Below are positions 7,334-15,878 of a stretch of 38,479 bases of DNA, in pieces; positions within the stretch are counted from its first letter, which is position 1, and each line of letters opens with the position of its first letter. The translations under genes and the position numbers were made by a program. A model generated the notes under the pieces. The model searched no databases and had not been told where the DNA came from. It saw only the letters and a list, made by a program, of their open reading frames with translations. Source of the stretch: Ruminococcus flavefaciens (GTDB lineage: Bacteria; Bacillota; Clostridia; Oscillospirales; Ruminococcaceae); assembly GCF_900116855.1 (NCBI RefSeq), contig NZ_UETD01000020.1, forward strand, positions 1 to 38,479, read 5' to 3'.

Positions 7334-7571
7334 ATTCACCCCTTGCGGAGCGCTTTGTTTTATTTCGTCGCCTTAAAAGCTGAAAGCGACGACCAAAGGC
7401 GCTGCCTCTGGACTCCGCCAAAGGAACACAGTCCCTTTGGAATCCCTTACATAGGCTCGGCGTACTTATTGCGCTGTAAGCGATGTACAAATATCATTTT
7501 TGATATTATTAAGCGAGTTTACGAGCGACAACGTGGCAAGCGGTCGAGCTGGCTCAGCTCGAAATTATGAT

Positions 7572-8846
7572 TTACATAACGGGGAGTGATATCACAAAGG
7601 ACGCGCCGCCCAGAGGGCTGTCCTCGGCGGTTAGTGTGCCGTGATGCAGGTCGGTTATCTCCTTGGCTATGGCGAGTCCCAGACCAAAGTGGGAGCGGTC
7701 CTCACGGGAGCGGTCGGCGCGGTAAAATCGCTCGAAGATGTGCTCCTTGTCCTCGTCGGAGATACCGCCGCCGCTGTCTGATATCCTTATCCTGTGCCAT
7801 GAGCGGTCTGCGGTGTAGGCAATATCTATTTTACCGCCATTGGGAGTATAGCTTACAGCGTTGCTGAGAATGACGGAAACCACCTGTTTTATGCGCTCGC
7901 TGTCCACATCTGCCTTGGGGACGTTCTCATCGGGCAGGCTTATATTCATGGTGATGTTCTTCTCCTTGGCAGGTGCGATAAAGGCTTCATAGCAGTCCAG
8001 CACCAGCGTATCCAGCTCTGTGGGTGAAGTTCTCGGTGCGAAGCTGCCGTTGTCCGACCTTGCAAGTGTGAGCAGGTCCTCGGTGAGGAGAGTGAGCCGC
8101 TTGCCCTCCTTGCGGGCAATATCCGCGAACTCCTTCTGCTGAGCTCCCTCAGAGCTGTCCATGGCGTCAAGTGCGGATATGATGGTGTTGACGGGGTTGC
8201 GTATCTCGTGGGAAGCCGCCGCGATGAAGTGCGCCTGCTGTTCGTGGTTCTTCTTTATTGGCAGCAGCAGCCTTCTGGTGAACAGGAATGCGAACAGGAA
8301 CAGTGCTGCTGTGGTAAGCAGTATTATTATGATGAAGTTGCGGAGCAGCGAGCGGAACTGCTCATTTTCCGCGTCAAGAGAGTCTGCCGCGTAGAACTCC
8401 GTAAAGCCCTTTTCGCCGCTGATACAGATGATACCCACATAGTACTCCCTGCCGTCCCTTTTGTAGGTCATTTCCTTGTGGCTGACCGAGCCCGTATAGC
8501 GGAGCTGCCTTATCTCGTCGTCAAAGTGCTCGCGGATATCGGCAATGAGTCTGTCATTTTCCTCGGTGGAGGTCTTTGCGGTGAACTGAATGGGCTTTTC
8601 GTTGTCGTATATGAAAAAGCTGTAGTTGTAGTTGCTTCTCACCGAGCTGAGCCAGCTCTGGGTGATAACGTGCCTGTCCGACAGCGAAGCGCTGAATGAC
8701 GCCATATCCGTGCGGAAGCTCATGAAGCTGTTCTCGCGGATATTCTGCCTGCTCAGGTAGAGGTACAGCCCCGACATTATTACTATGACCAGAGCGCACA
8801 CCGCCGTGAACAGCAGAGTCAGCCTTATATGTACCTTTCTGAACAT
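7572..8846 (-). CDS. Membrane sensor histidine kinase
   Basis: A 424-residue class I sensor kinase. Membrane helices at about 9-31 and 170-190 enclose a 140-residue extracytoplasmic sensor region with no recognised family. The HisKA box is ASHEIRNP with His213 as phosphoacceptor. The ATPase part has the N box (SNAVSYTPNGG, about 330), G1 box (DSGGGI), F box (ERFYRADRS) and G2 box (GLGLAIAKE). It ends three bases before the response regulator begins in transcription order (regulator stop at 8849, kinase start at 8846), so the pair is one transcript. The pair stands divergent from the ABC-type operon at 9673-14961, whose expression it probably controls. The extracytoplasmic signal is unknown. 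Confidence 0.95.
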   Translation of the reverse strand: MFRKVHIRLTLLFTAVCALVIVIMSGLYLYLSRQNIRENSFMSFRTDMASFSASLSDRHVITQSWLSSVRSNYNYSFFIYDNEKPIQFTAKTSTEENDRLIADIREHFDDEIRQLRYTGSVSHKEMTYKRDGREYYVGIICISGEKGFTEFYAADSLDAENEQFRSLLRNFIIIILLTTAALFLFAFLFTRRLLLPIKKNHEQQAHFIAAASHEIRNPVNTIISALDAMDSSEGAQQKEFADIARKEGKRLTLLTEDLLTLARSDNGSFAPRTSPTELDTLVLDCYEAFIAPAKEKNITMNISLPDENVPKADVDSERIKQVVSVILSNAVSYTPNGGKIDIAYTADRSWHRIRISDSGGGISDEDKEHIFERFYRADRSREDRSHFGLGLAIAKEITDLHHGTLTAEDSPLGGASFVISLPVM

Positions 8847-8848
8847 GG

Positions 8849-9526
8849 TCAGCCCTCCGTGGAAAGGCGGTAGCCTATGCCGTGAACGGTCTTGATGGCA
8901 AGGCTGCTGCCCACCTTTCTGAGCCTTCTGCGGACAAAGTAGATGTAGTTGTCAAGGTTGCCGCCCTCGATCTCGTAGTCCGCGCCCCATATCCTTGAGA
9001 GTATGGTGGAGCGTGAGAGGGTCTGGTCGGGATTTCGCAGGAAGAGCTCCATGAGCTCGCCCTCCTTGTTGGAGAGTGTGCAGCTGTCGCTGGGACCCGT
9101 CAGCACCTTTTCCTCCGCGGAGTACTCAACGTCGCCTGCTTTCAGCCTGCTCAGGCTCTCTATGCCCGAGTGCCTGCGGAGACGGCAGCGTATCCTCGCC
9201 ATAAGCTCCCCGAACTCATAGGGCTTTACGATGTAGTCATCTGCGCCGCTGTCAAGTCCCGATATCCTGTCGCTGAGCTCTCCGAGAGCGGTGAGCATGA
9301 TAACGGGAGTGGTATTGCCGCCCCTTCGCATTTCGCTGAGGATAGTGAGACCGTCCTTGTGTGGGAGCATACAGTCCAGCAGCACAAGGTCATAGGCGTT
9401 GCTGCTGAGGTAGTAGTCCGCGTCGGCACCGTCAAAGCATATATCAGAGGAGTAACCCTCCTTTTCAAGTCTGAACTGAAGGAGCGTACACTGCTCCCTG
9501 TCGTCCTCTATAATAAGTATACGCAT
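8849..9526 (-). CDS. OmpR/PhoB-family response regulator
   Basis: A 225-residue regulator. The receiver domain (1-118) has acidic pocket EDD (7-9), phosphoacceptor Asp51 in LLLDCMLP, Thr79 and Lys101 in KPYEFGEL. The C-terminal winged helix (about 125-222) ends with the usual IKTVHGIGYRL hairpin. It is the first gene of the two-gene operon, with its own promoter at 9557-9585. The four TTAGAG repeats next to that promoter fit the tandem half-sites that OmpR-type dimers bind, which would give both self-control and control of the divergent transport operon. Confidence 0.95.
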   Translation of the reverse strand: MRILIIEDDREQCTLLQFRLEKEGYSSDICFDGADADYYLSSNAYDLVLLDCMLPHKDGLTILSEMRRGGNTTPVIMLTALGELSDRISGLDSGADDYIVKPYEFGELMARIRCRLRRHSGIESLSRLKAGDVEYSAEEKVLTGPSDSCTLSNKEGELMELFLRNPDQTLSRSTILSRIWGADYEIEGGNLDNYIYFVRRRLRKVGSSLAIKTVHGIGYRLSTEG

Positions 9527-9556
9527 AAAAACTGTCCTTTCGGTTTTCTTATGACT

Positions 9557-9585
9557 ATTATATCACATTGATACCCAATTGGAAA
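9557..9585 (-). promoter_or_regulatory. Promoter of the two-component operon
   Basis: On the minus strand TTTCCA (9585-9580) and TATAAT (9562-9557) are spaced 17 bases. The TTAGAG repeat array begins four bases upstream of the -35 box, a position suited to activation. Confidence 0.65.
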
Positions 9586-9588
9586 GAA

Positions 9589-9627
9589 TTAGAGAAAAAT
9601 TAGAGATTTTTTAGAGGAGATTTAGAG
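9589..9627 (+). promoter_or_regulatory. Four TTAGAG direct repeats at 11-bp spacing (probable regulator binding array)
   Basis: TTAGAG occurs at 9589, 9600, 9611 and 9622, each exactly one helical turn from the next and on the same strand. This is the arrangement used by OmpR/PhoB-type regulators. The last repeat overlaps the likely -35 position of the plus-strand promoter (a -10 such as TATTAT or TTATCA lies at 9643-9650), and the first adjoins the minus-strand promoter. The regulator encoded 60 bases away is the natural candidate. Confidence 0.7.
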
Positions 9628-9672
9628 ATTGATGTGATATCATATTATCATAGAACAAGGAGGTAACTCAAC

Positions 9673-11859
9673 ATGAAAATGATAATGAAGATAACAGCAT
9701 TCATAGCAGCCCTTGTCATGTCGGCTTCCGCAGTGTCATGCAGCAGCGGTAAGCATGCCGAGATAAAGAAGCTCTCAGCAAAGGGCGGATACGCCGAGAA
9801 GAAGCTGGAATTTGCATACGGGGATCTGGGACCTGCTTCCGAATTTACCGATATAGGCGGAAAGGTGGGGGCTGTGCTTCCCTTTACCGACGAGCTCTGC
9901 TACATCTCCAAGGACGGCACAAGGATATTCAGGGACGTTCTCCCTGATCTTGATGAAGCCAACAATGATGACATTGCCACGATATTTGCCGCATCTGAGT
10001 ACGGATATCTGTACTGGAAAATGAACAGAAATGTATGGGTGCTTTCATCTGACGGCACCGAAAATCAGGTAAGCGGTCTCGAAAATATCATGTATGCGGA
10101 GTTCTCTGAGGACGGCAGGCTTTTTGCCTGCAACACCATGGGAGACATACTTGAGGTGGATATAAGCACAGGCGATACCAAGAAGGTCACCGGCGGAAAC
10201 GGAATATTCTCCGCCTTTGATATCATTGGCAGCAATATTATCTACATCGACGATGACGGTGCCCATTTCTATGACATTGACAGCGGCAGGGAGACAGAGG
10301 TGCCTGATGCTCTGAAGGATTTCCTCGGCAGCTACAGACACGAAAGGCTGACCAGCGGCGTAGCTGTGGATATATGCCGCGGAAATGATGATGACATATA
10401 CATCGGCTGTCCTGACGGTCTCTACCGTTATGTGATGGGCGGCAATATCATCGAGCAGCTCATTGACGGCTTTGTGAGCCGCTTCGGAGACCCCTCCGAC
10501 GAGATGATCTCGCTGTACTGCGGAGAGGACGGAACGCTCTATGCTGCATTTGTCAGCGGCGTTTACAGCTACCGCTTCGACCCTGAGCTTGAGACCGCAG
10601 CCGCTTCGGAGCTGAAGATATACACCCTTGAAAAGAACAACACCGTCTCAAAGCTCATAAGCGGCTTTGCCTCCGAAAACAGGGGAGTCAAGGTTGACCT
10701 TCAGGTGGGTATGAAGGAGGGCATGACCTACAGCGACGCCATGAAGGAGCTCACAACTCAGATACTCTCGGGAAATGCTCCCGACGTCATGATACTGGAC
10801 GGTCTGGACATAGAGAACCTCATTGACAAGAATATGCTGATCGATCTGTCGGAGAACAGCGAAAAATGGCTTCCCGAGAATGACCTGCTCAGCAATGTGG
10901 TCAACTGGAACGACCATGACGGAAAGCTTTGCAGCGTGGCGTGCAGGTTCAGACTTCCTGCCGTAGGTGCAGAGGAGGACGAGCTGAAAAAGATACACAG
11001 CTATGCGGACATTGCCGACCTATGCGAGGAATACAGGGAGAAATACGATCCTAAGGAAACATTTATGGGCTATTATGACGTAAACGACTCCGTAAGGATA
11101 GGGCTTATTTATGAGTGGAACAGGCTTTTCGGCAGCTCTCCCGACAAGGAGGCTCTGACGGAATTCTTTGACAGCTGCAAGCGCATACATGATGCTGAAT
11201 ATGCCGGTAACGCCGAGGGATCCACCTACTGGAGCCCCGATGTGACCTCCGAAAATGCTTTCAGCGCAAGATTCTGGGGTGCTCTGGGCTATAAGATCAT
11301 AGCTACGGGAGCCGTAAACGACATAAGCAGGGATATGAGTCTGCTTACCTCTGTTGATGAATCCGTGCTGGGCAAAAAGCTTTCATACAGACTGGGTCTG
11401 AACAAGGACAGCCGCAGCTTCCTGCCTGTCTGCAATATCGGCATAACACAGTCCGCAAAGAACGCCGACGACGCATACAGCTTCCTTGCCTATGCACTCA
11501 AAGATAAGACTCAGGAAAACGGCAACGATTACGACGGCTTCCCCGTAAATGTAAAGGCGCTGAAAAAGATATATTCCAGAAATGTAAACGATGAATATGA
11601 TTATACCACATCTCTGGACGTTTACGGCGATGACGGAAAGGTGAAAGACACTGTCGAGCTTGATATAAAGAGCATGGACAATGCCGAGGTCAAGGCGTTC
11701 GACGACTATATAAAGAGCCTCGATGAGCCTGTGTACATTGAGTATGCGGTCAGAGAGATAGCAGAATCCGCAGGAGAAAAGTGCCTCAGCGGCACGGAAA
11801 CTGCGGAGCAGGCTGCCGAGGAGACCATGAAGCAGCTTGAACTCAGAATGAAAGAATAG
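9673..11859 (+). CDS. Lipoprotein with propeller-like N-domain and ABC solute-binding C-domain
   Basis: A 728-residue lipoprotein with signal peptide and lipobox ending at Cys23 (SAVSC). Residues 40-315 show repeated short blocks of about 40-45 residues with DG/DDG turns and aromatic strands (YISKDGTRIF, YLYWKMNRNVWVLSSDGTEN, IYIDDDGAHFYD), resembling a beta-propeller. Residues 320-728 resemble family 1 extracellular solute-binding proteins: LKIYTLEKN, LISGFASEN, then LSGNAPDVMILDG and VYIEYAVREIAESAGE near the end. AAGGAGG lies 7 bases before the ATG. It leads a four-gene operon with two permeases and a HlyD-like protein. Binding proteins of this family are usually about 420-450 residues, so the N-terminal addition is unusual. 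The ligand is unknown; the propeller call is by pattern. Confidence 0.8.
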   Translation: MKMIMKITAFIAALVMSASAVSCSSGKHAEIKKLSAKGGYAEKKLEFAYGDLGPASEFTDIGGKVGAVLPFTDELCYISKDGTRIFRDVLPDLDEANNDDIATIFAASEYGYLYWKMNRNVWVLSSDGTENQVSGLENIMYAEFSEDGRLFACNTMGDILEVDISTGDTKKVTGGNGIFSAFDIIGSNIIYIDDDGAHFYDIDSGRETEVPDALKDFLGSYRHERLTSGVAVDICRGNDDDIYIGCPDGLYRYVMGGNIIEQLIDGFVSRFGDPSDEMISLYCGEDGTLYAAFVSGVYSYRFDPELETAAASELKIYTLEKNNTVSKLISGFASENRGVKVDLQVGMKEGMTYSDAMKELTTQILSGNAPDVMILDGLDIENLIDKNMLIDLSENSEKWLPENDLLSNVVNWNDHDGKLCSVACRFRLPAVGAEEDELKKIHSYADIADLCEEYREKYDPKETFMGYYDVNDSVRIGLIYEWNRLFGSSPDKEALTEFFDSCKRIHDAEYAGNAEGSTYWSPDVTSENAFSARFWGALGYKIIATGAVNDISRDMSLLTSVDESVLGKKLSYRLGLNKDSRSFLPVCNIGITQSAKNADDAYSFLAYALKDKTQENGNDYDGFPVNVKALKKIYSRNVNDEYDYTTSLDVYGDDGKVKDTVELDIKSMDNAEVKAFDDYIKSLDEPVYIEYAVREIAESAGEKCLSGTETAEQAAEETMKQLELRMKE

Positions 11860-11861
11860 TT

Positions 11862-12716
11862 ATGATAAACAGATATGCTATAAAGAGAAAATATCGTTAC
11901 CTGCCATTCCTGCTGCCAAGTGCGGCAGGAGTGGCGGTATTCACATTCCTGCCCTTTGCCGATTCTGTCCGCAGGTCATTCTGCACCGCGGTAACGGGCG
12001 ATCTTGTCGGGGTAAACAATTATAAAGCAGTGTTCGGCAATGAAGCCTTCGGACTGGCTGTGAAGAACACGGCAGTCTTTACGGCGGTTTGCATACCGCT
12101 GCTCATAGGGATATCATTCTTCATAGCCTACGGGCTCAGCCACGTGAAGCACATAAGGCTCATAAAGTCGGTGCTGCTGTTTCCCATGGCAGTACCAACG
12201 GCGGCACTGGTGCTCATCTGGCAGATACTTTTCGGGGACTCGGGCTGGATAAACCACATCATCACCTCCCACGGTCACGGAGCGGTCAGCTTCCTCGGCT
12301 CATCAAAGGCTTTCTGGGTGCTGGTGGGGAGCTATATCTGGAAAAATCTCGGGTACACGGTACTGCTGTGGCTGACGGGCATAATGGGCGTTTCCACCTC
12401 TGTCATCGACGCGGCAAGGGTGGACGGCGCAAACGAGAGACAGGTTCTGTTCCGCATAATACTGCCCGAGCTGAAGCCTGCGCTCTACACCATAACCATA
12501 ATCTCGTTCCTGAACTCATTCAAGGTGTTCAGGGAAGCCTACCTTGTGGCAGGCGCATACCCCCACAAGAGCATTTATCTGCTCCAGCACCTGTTCAACA
12601 ACTGGTTCGTGAATATGGACCTTGACAAGATGGCAGCTGCGGCTGTGGTGGTATTCTCGGTCATTTTTGCAGCGGCGGTACTGCTGCAAAGGGTATGGGA
12701 CAGAAAGGAGGTCTGA
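11862..12716 (+). CDS. ABC transporter permease, MalF/UgpA type
   Basis: A 284-residue integral membrane protein with six predicted helices. The cytoplasmic EAA loop, contact site for the ATPase, is DAARVDGANERQVLFRIILP at about 186-205, typical of CUT1 sugar permeases. It starts two bases after the stop of the binding lipoprotein and precedes the partner permease by two bases. No ATPase gene occurs in the operon; Firmicutes CUT1 systems commonly share a distant MsmX/MsiK-type ATPase. Confidence 0.9.
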   Translation: MINRYAIKRKYRYLPFLLPSAAGVAVFTFLPFADSVRRSFCTAVTGDLVGVNNYKAVFGNEAFGLAVKNTAVFTAVCIPLLIGISFFIAYGLSHVKHIRLIKSVLLFPMAVPTAALVLIWQILFGDSGWINHIITSHGHGAVSFLGSSKAFWVLVGSYIWKNLGYTVLLWLTGIMGVSTSVIDAARVDGANERQVLFRIILPELKPALYTITIISFLNSFKVFREAYLVAGAYPHKSIYLLQHLFNNWFVNMDLDKMAAAAVVVFSVIFAAAVLLQRVWDRKEV

Positions 12717-12718
12717 CC

Positions 12719-13570
12719 ATGAGAAAAAAGGCGGCAGGACTGCCGCTGTACATCATAATGGCGGTCCTCTGTACGGCAGTGCTCTTTCCCGTCATACTTG
12801 CGGTGATACTGCCATTTCAGGCTCAAAGCGAGCTGAAGGACACCCTTTCGCCCCTTGTGAACTTCACGGGAAAGTACTCCCATATCGACCTGCTGCCGCA
12901 GTATCCCTCAGCGGAGAATTTCAAGGAGCTTCTGGTCTATTCTCCCGAGTTTTACAGAGTGTTCTGGAACTCCCTCCTCATGGTGGGGGGCATACTCTTT
13001 TTCCAGACTCTTGTGGCAGTACCTGCGGCGTGGGCGTTTGCAAGGGCTGAATTCAAGGGCAGGCGGCTTCTTTTCAACGTCTATGTCATATTCATGCTCA
13101 TGCCATTTCAGGTCACCATGCTTTCACAGTATCTGGTGCTGGACGGCATGGGACTTATGAACAGGCGGCTTGCGGTGATACTTCCTGCGGTGTTCTCGGC
13201 ATTTCCCGTATTTCTCATATACAGAGGTTTTGCGGACATTCCCCGTGACGTTGCGGACTCCGCAAGGATAGACGGCGCAAACGAGTGGCAGGTGCTGAGG
13301 TACATCGGACTTCCGCTGGGAAAGTCCGGCATACTTGCCTGCGTGGTCATAAGCTTTCTGGACCTGTGGAACATGGTGGAGCAGCCCCTGACCTTTCTCA
13401 GGGACAAGGCTCTGTATCCGCTGTCACTGTATCTCCCCACGCTGGGAGCTGACAGGGGAGAGCTGCTGCTGGCGTCAGCGGCGGTGACGCTGATACCTGC
13501 GGTATTTGTATTCGTAATAGGACAGGAGGAGCTTGAGCGCGGCATAATCGCTTCGGCGCTGAAAGAGTAG
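12719..13570 (+). CDS. ABC transporter permease, MalG/UgpE type
   Basis: A 283-residue permease, partner of the preceding gene. The EAA loop DSARIDGANEWQVLRYIGLP sits at about 181-200. The start is taken at 12719, because AAGGAGG lies eight bases before it; an in-frame ATG at 12695 would place that site inside the gene. About six helices are visible. The region between the first two helices (about 38-85) is longer than in typical MalG proteins and hydrophilic. It is followed directly by the HlyD-like gene. Confidence 0.9.
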   Translation: MRKKAAGLPLYIIMAVLCTAVLFPVILAVILPFQAQSELKDTLSPLVNFTGKYSHIDLLPQYPSAENFKELLVYSPEFYRVFWNSLLMVGGILFFQTLVAVPAAWAFARAEFKGRRLLFNVYVIFMLMPFQVTMLSQYLVLDGMGLMNRRLAVILPAVFSAFPVFLIYRGFADIPRDVADSARIDGANEWQVLRYIGLPLGKSGILACVVISFLDLWNMVEQPLTFLRDKALYPLSLYLPTLGADRGELLLASAAVTLIPAVFVFVIGQEELERGIIASALKE

Positions 13571-13572
13571 AT

Positions 13573-14961
13573 ATGAAAGAAAACATGAAAAGCAGAGCTG
13601 TGAAGCTCTTTGGGATATTTCTGGGAGCTATGCTCATCATGACCATAGTTTCCCGCATGATCGTCACGCAGAAAATGCCCGTGGTAACTACCACAGGCAT
13701 AAAAAGTGAAAGCATCGCTCACAGAGTCGAGGTGGGAGGTACTATCGAAGCCGAAAAGCAGACCCCCGTATTCATTGCCGAGGGACTGAGAGTGTCGGAG
13801 GTATTCGTGAAGCAGGGCTCAAAAATAGGCAAGGGCGAACACCTCCTGCGCCTTGATGAGGAATACCTTGCGTCTGTGACGGCAGATGCCGAGAAGGAGC
13901 TGGAGGAGTTCATGGAAAAGGGCGATGCCTATGCCGACGGTGACAGGACTCCCGTATTTACGGAGTCGGGGCTCCGCGTGTCGCAGGTTTGCGTGAAAAA
14001 GGGCGACAGCGTCTATGCAGGTCAGCCTCTTATCCGCCTCGATACGGACTATCTCTATCGGAAGATAAGCGACATGGAGGGTGAGCTGGACTCACAGAGG
14101 CTCACCCGTGACGGTATGTACGAGGCTGAGGACAGCCGCTCCGCAGATGCGCTCTCAAAACAGATAGACGAGAAGCAGCGCGAGCTGGACCGCTATAACA
14201 GCATATGGGATAACGGCGGCACCGTTTACAGCTCCTGCGGCGGAGTGGTGACGGATATACTCATCAAGGCGGGGGACATCACTATGGAGCAGGCTGTGGC
14301 GCTCGTAAGCAGCTCTCCCGAGCTCAGCGGCGAGGCGGAGCGGCTTCGTCGCAGGATAGATGCACTTAAAAAGGCAGCCGAGCACATGGGCTACATAAAC
14401 AGTCCCGCAGGAGGGATAATCACCGAGGCGGCTCTCCGCGCAGGAGACCTGACCGCTGACGGAGCAGCCTTCATCATCTCAGACGAGAGTTCGGGAAAGG
14501 TGTTCACGGGAATAGTTCCCGATGAGGAGGTGGAGTACCTCAAGGTGGGGGACAAGGTGAGCATCTCCGCAGGCGGCAATGCAAGGGCGAAGGATCAGAA
14601 GATAAGTCTCATGACCCGAAAGGGCGGCGACGGATGCAGGATAGAGGTGCCTGTGGAGAGCGACGATATAAAGCTTGGCGACATGGCAGAGCTGGTGACC
14701 ACAAAGCTTTCCGACGAGCGGTACGACTGCCTGCCCTTTGAGACTGTTACCGCAGAGGGTGACAAGGGAAAGGTCTTCTACATCACCGAGAGCGAGGGCT
14801 TCCTCGGAAAGGAGTACACCGTACACAGCGCAAGCTGCAGGATCAAGGAGGAGACGGGAAATATGTACGCCCTCACCGATCTGGGGCTCACTCCCGAGAC
14901 TCTCATAGTCAGGACAAGCTCCAAAAAGCTTGCCGAGGGTATGAAGGTAAGACCCGAATAA
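13573..14961 (+). CDS. HlyD-like membrane-anchored adaptor with tandem lipoyl-type modules
   Basis: A 462-residue protein with one N-terminal membrane anchor (about 10-31). It carries lipoyl/biotinyl-like half-modules in series: TPVFIAEGLRVSEVFVKQG (about 64-82) and TPVFTESGLRVSQVCVKKG (about 117-135) are clear internal duplicates, with two more (YSSCGGVVTDILIKAGD, INSPAGGIITEAALRAGD) after a short coiled coil (about 170-205). The C-terminal part resembles the barrel of membrane fusion proteins (EEVEYLKVGDKVSISAGG). It starts two bases after the permease stop. Such adaptors normally serve exporters, so their presence with importer-type permeases is odd. A role linking the binding lipoprotein to the permeases across the thick wall is possible but unproven. 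Confidence 0.75.
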   Translation: MKENMKSRAVKLFGIFLGAMLIMTIVSRMIVTQKMPVVTTTGIKSESIAHRVEVGGTIEAEKQTPVFIAEGLRVSEVFVKQGSKIGKGEHLLRLDEEYLASVTADAEKELEEFMEKGDAYADGDRTPVFTESGLRVSQVCVKKGDSVYAGQPLIRLDTDYLYRKISDMEGELDSQRLTRDGMYEAEDSRSADALSKQIDEKQRELDRYNSIWDNGGTVYSSCGGVVTDILIKAGDITMEQAVALVSSSPELSGEAERLRRRIDALKKAAEHMGYINSPAGGIITEAALRAGDLTADGAAFIISDESSGKVFTGIVPDEEVEYLKVGDKVSISAGGNARAKDQKISLMTRKGGDGCRIEVPVESDDIKLGDMAELVTTKLSDERYDCLPFETVTAEGDKGKVFYITESEGFLGKEYTVHSASCRIKEETGNMYALTDLGLTPETLIVRTSSKKLAEGMKVRPE

Positions 14962-14966
14962 AATAA

Positions 14967-15018
14967 AATGCCCCTTTAAGCAGTTATGGCGTTTACCATA
15001 GCTCCTTAAAGGGGCATT
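14967..15018 (-). terminator. Long hairpin between convergent genes
   Basis: A perfect 14-bp stem (AATGCCCCTTTAAG 14967-14980 with its complement 15005-15018) continues into an inner 8-bp stem. On the minus strand it is followed by TTATTTTATT, so it should stop transcripts from the gene at 15091-15621; as a hairpin it may also stop the ABC operon. Confidence 0.65.
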
Positions 15019-15090
15019 GATATTGATGATATTGTTCAAGGGAAAACCTGACTGTATCAGGTCGTCAATGATGAAGCATTTACAGGAGCT

Positions 15091-15621
15091 TTACTGGAAT
15101 ACAACGCCCCAGCCAGCGCTGACCTTTCGGTACAGCCGCATTTTTTCCTTTTTCTTCATGCTCTTGAGCAGATAGAGTGCTCCGAAAGCAACGAGGAGTG
15201 TAGCAAAAGCTCCCACGATGATACCTACTACGCCCTTTATGAGGAACAGAGCAAGTACCCAGATGATGATAGCTGCAATAAGGATTATGGGAAGGCAGAA
15301 TGAAGTGAAGTTCTTATTCTTGACCTTTATGTAGTGCTGTATGTCTCTGAGACTGAAGCACTCATAGTTACGGGCAATGAAGTTATCAGGCTGAGCCCAT
15401 TTGCAGAACGCAGCGAGGTTTTCAAACTTTGCCGTATAATCCTGATAATCGTGGAATTTCTCGTTATACCTTGTGACGCGGTAATAAACTATAACAGCCT
15501 GTCCCTGCTGCTCGGCGTCCATAACGTGTATGATAGTGCCGACGTCAGCCTGACCCTTCATAGCCTTTGTCACAAGGAACTTTCGGTCTATCGCTTCATC
15601 AATATTGAGCAAGTAATTCAT
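15091..15621 (-). CDS. Conserved-type hypothetical membrane protein
   Basis: A 176-residue protein of unknown family. Residues 1-105 are soluble and mixed in composition (starting MNYLLNIDEAIDRKFLVTK; includes EQQGQAVIVYYRVTRY). Two hydrophobic helices at about 110-130 and 133-153 follow, and a basic tail (SMKKKEKMRLYRK) ends the protein. The ATG at 15621 is chosen because GGAAAGGG lies eight bases upstream; a GTG at 15642 has no site. It stands alone between its promoter (15725-15753) and a terminator (14967-15018). Confidence 0.7.
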   Translation of the reverse strand: MNYLLNIDEAIDRKFLVTKAMKGQADVGTIIHVMDAEQQGQAVIVYYRVTRYNEKFHDYQDYTAKFENLAAFCKWAQPDNFIARNYECFSLRDIQHYIKVKNKNFTSFCLPIILIAAIIIWVLALFLIKGVVGIIVGAFATLLVAFGALYLLKSMKKKEKMRLYRKVSAGWGVVFQ

Positions 15622-15724
15622 AGCTATCCCTTTCCTTAACACGAAATTTAACTGTGCATCTGAGAATATATAAACAGGTCAGTAACTTTACTGTAAAAGA
15701 TCCGAACTATAATCATATAAAATT

Positions 15725-15753
15725 ATTATAGCACAAAACTAAAGAAAATGCAA
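15725..15753 (-). promoter_or_regulatory. Promoter of the hypothetical membrane protein
   Basis: On the minus strand TTGCAT (15753-15748) and TATAAT (15730-15725) are spaced 17 bases. It would give a leader of about 95 bases before the ATG at 15621. Confidence 0.7.
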
Positions 15754-15836
15754 TACTAAAAATAGTTTCTTAGTTTTCAGATGTAAAAGCCGCGTATCTA
15801 AGCCTTGCATGAGCTTCCGATGGGCGGCTCTGTAAA

Positions 15837-15872
15837 CCTTGAAATGTCATATTTATGACATATGCCTCAAGG
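15837..15872 (-). terminator. Hairpin at the end of the kinase/phosphatase operon
   Basis: Nested arms CCTTGA/TCAAGG (15837-15842, 15867-15872) and ATGTCAT/ATGACAT (15844-15850, 15855-15861) form one long hairpin six bases past the stop of the last operon gene. The minus-strand tail has only three T residues, so termination is likely but not certain. Confidence 0.45.
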
Positions 15873-15878
15873 CAGGCG

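Larger units (their letters stand above)
6974..7571. other. Gene-free stretch with four hairpins
   Basis: No credible gene is present; frames here lack ribosome sites and mirror hairpin sequence. The stretch holds two terminators (7095-7121, 7212-7242), a 13-bp perfect hairpin with six T residues (7305-7333), a CCAAAGG/CCTTTGG hairpin (7418-7440) and an 8-bp perfect stem just after the kinase stop (7544-7562). The segment from about 7290 is more GC-rich than the cargo and looks like host intergenic repeat DNA. The end of element 1 must lie in or near here. Confidence 0.5.

Noticed and set aside
7224..7570. Short frames on both strands in the gap after element 1
   Set aside because: They read through several hairpins, lack ribosome sites and have compositionally odd products.
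12089..12625. A 178-codon frame inside the first permease gene
   Set aside because: It lies on the same strand in another frame, is rich in Arg/His as shadow frames of GC-rich genes are, and has no ribosome site. Unlike the nested gene at 680-1156, the main frame here is well conserved sequence.
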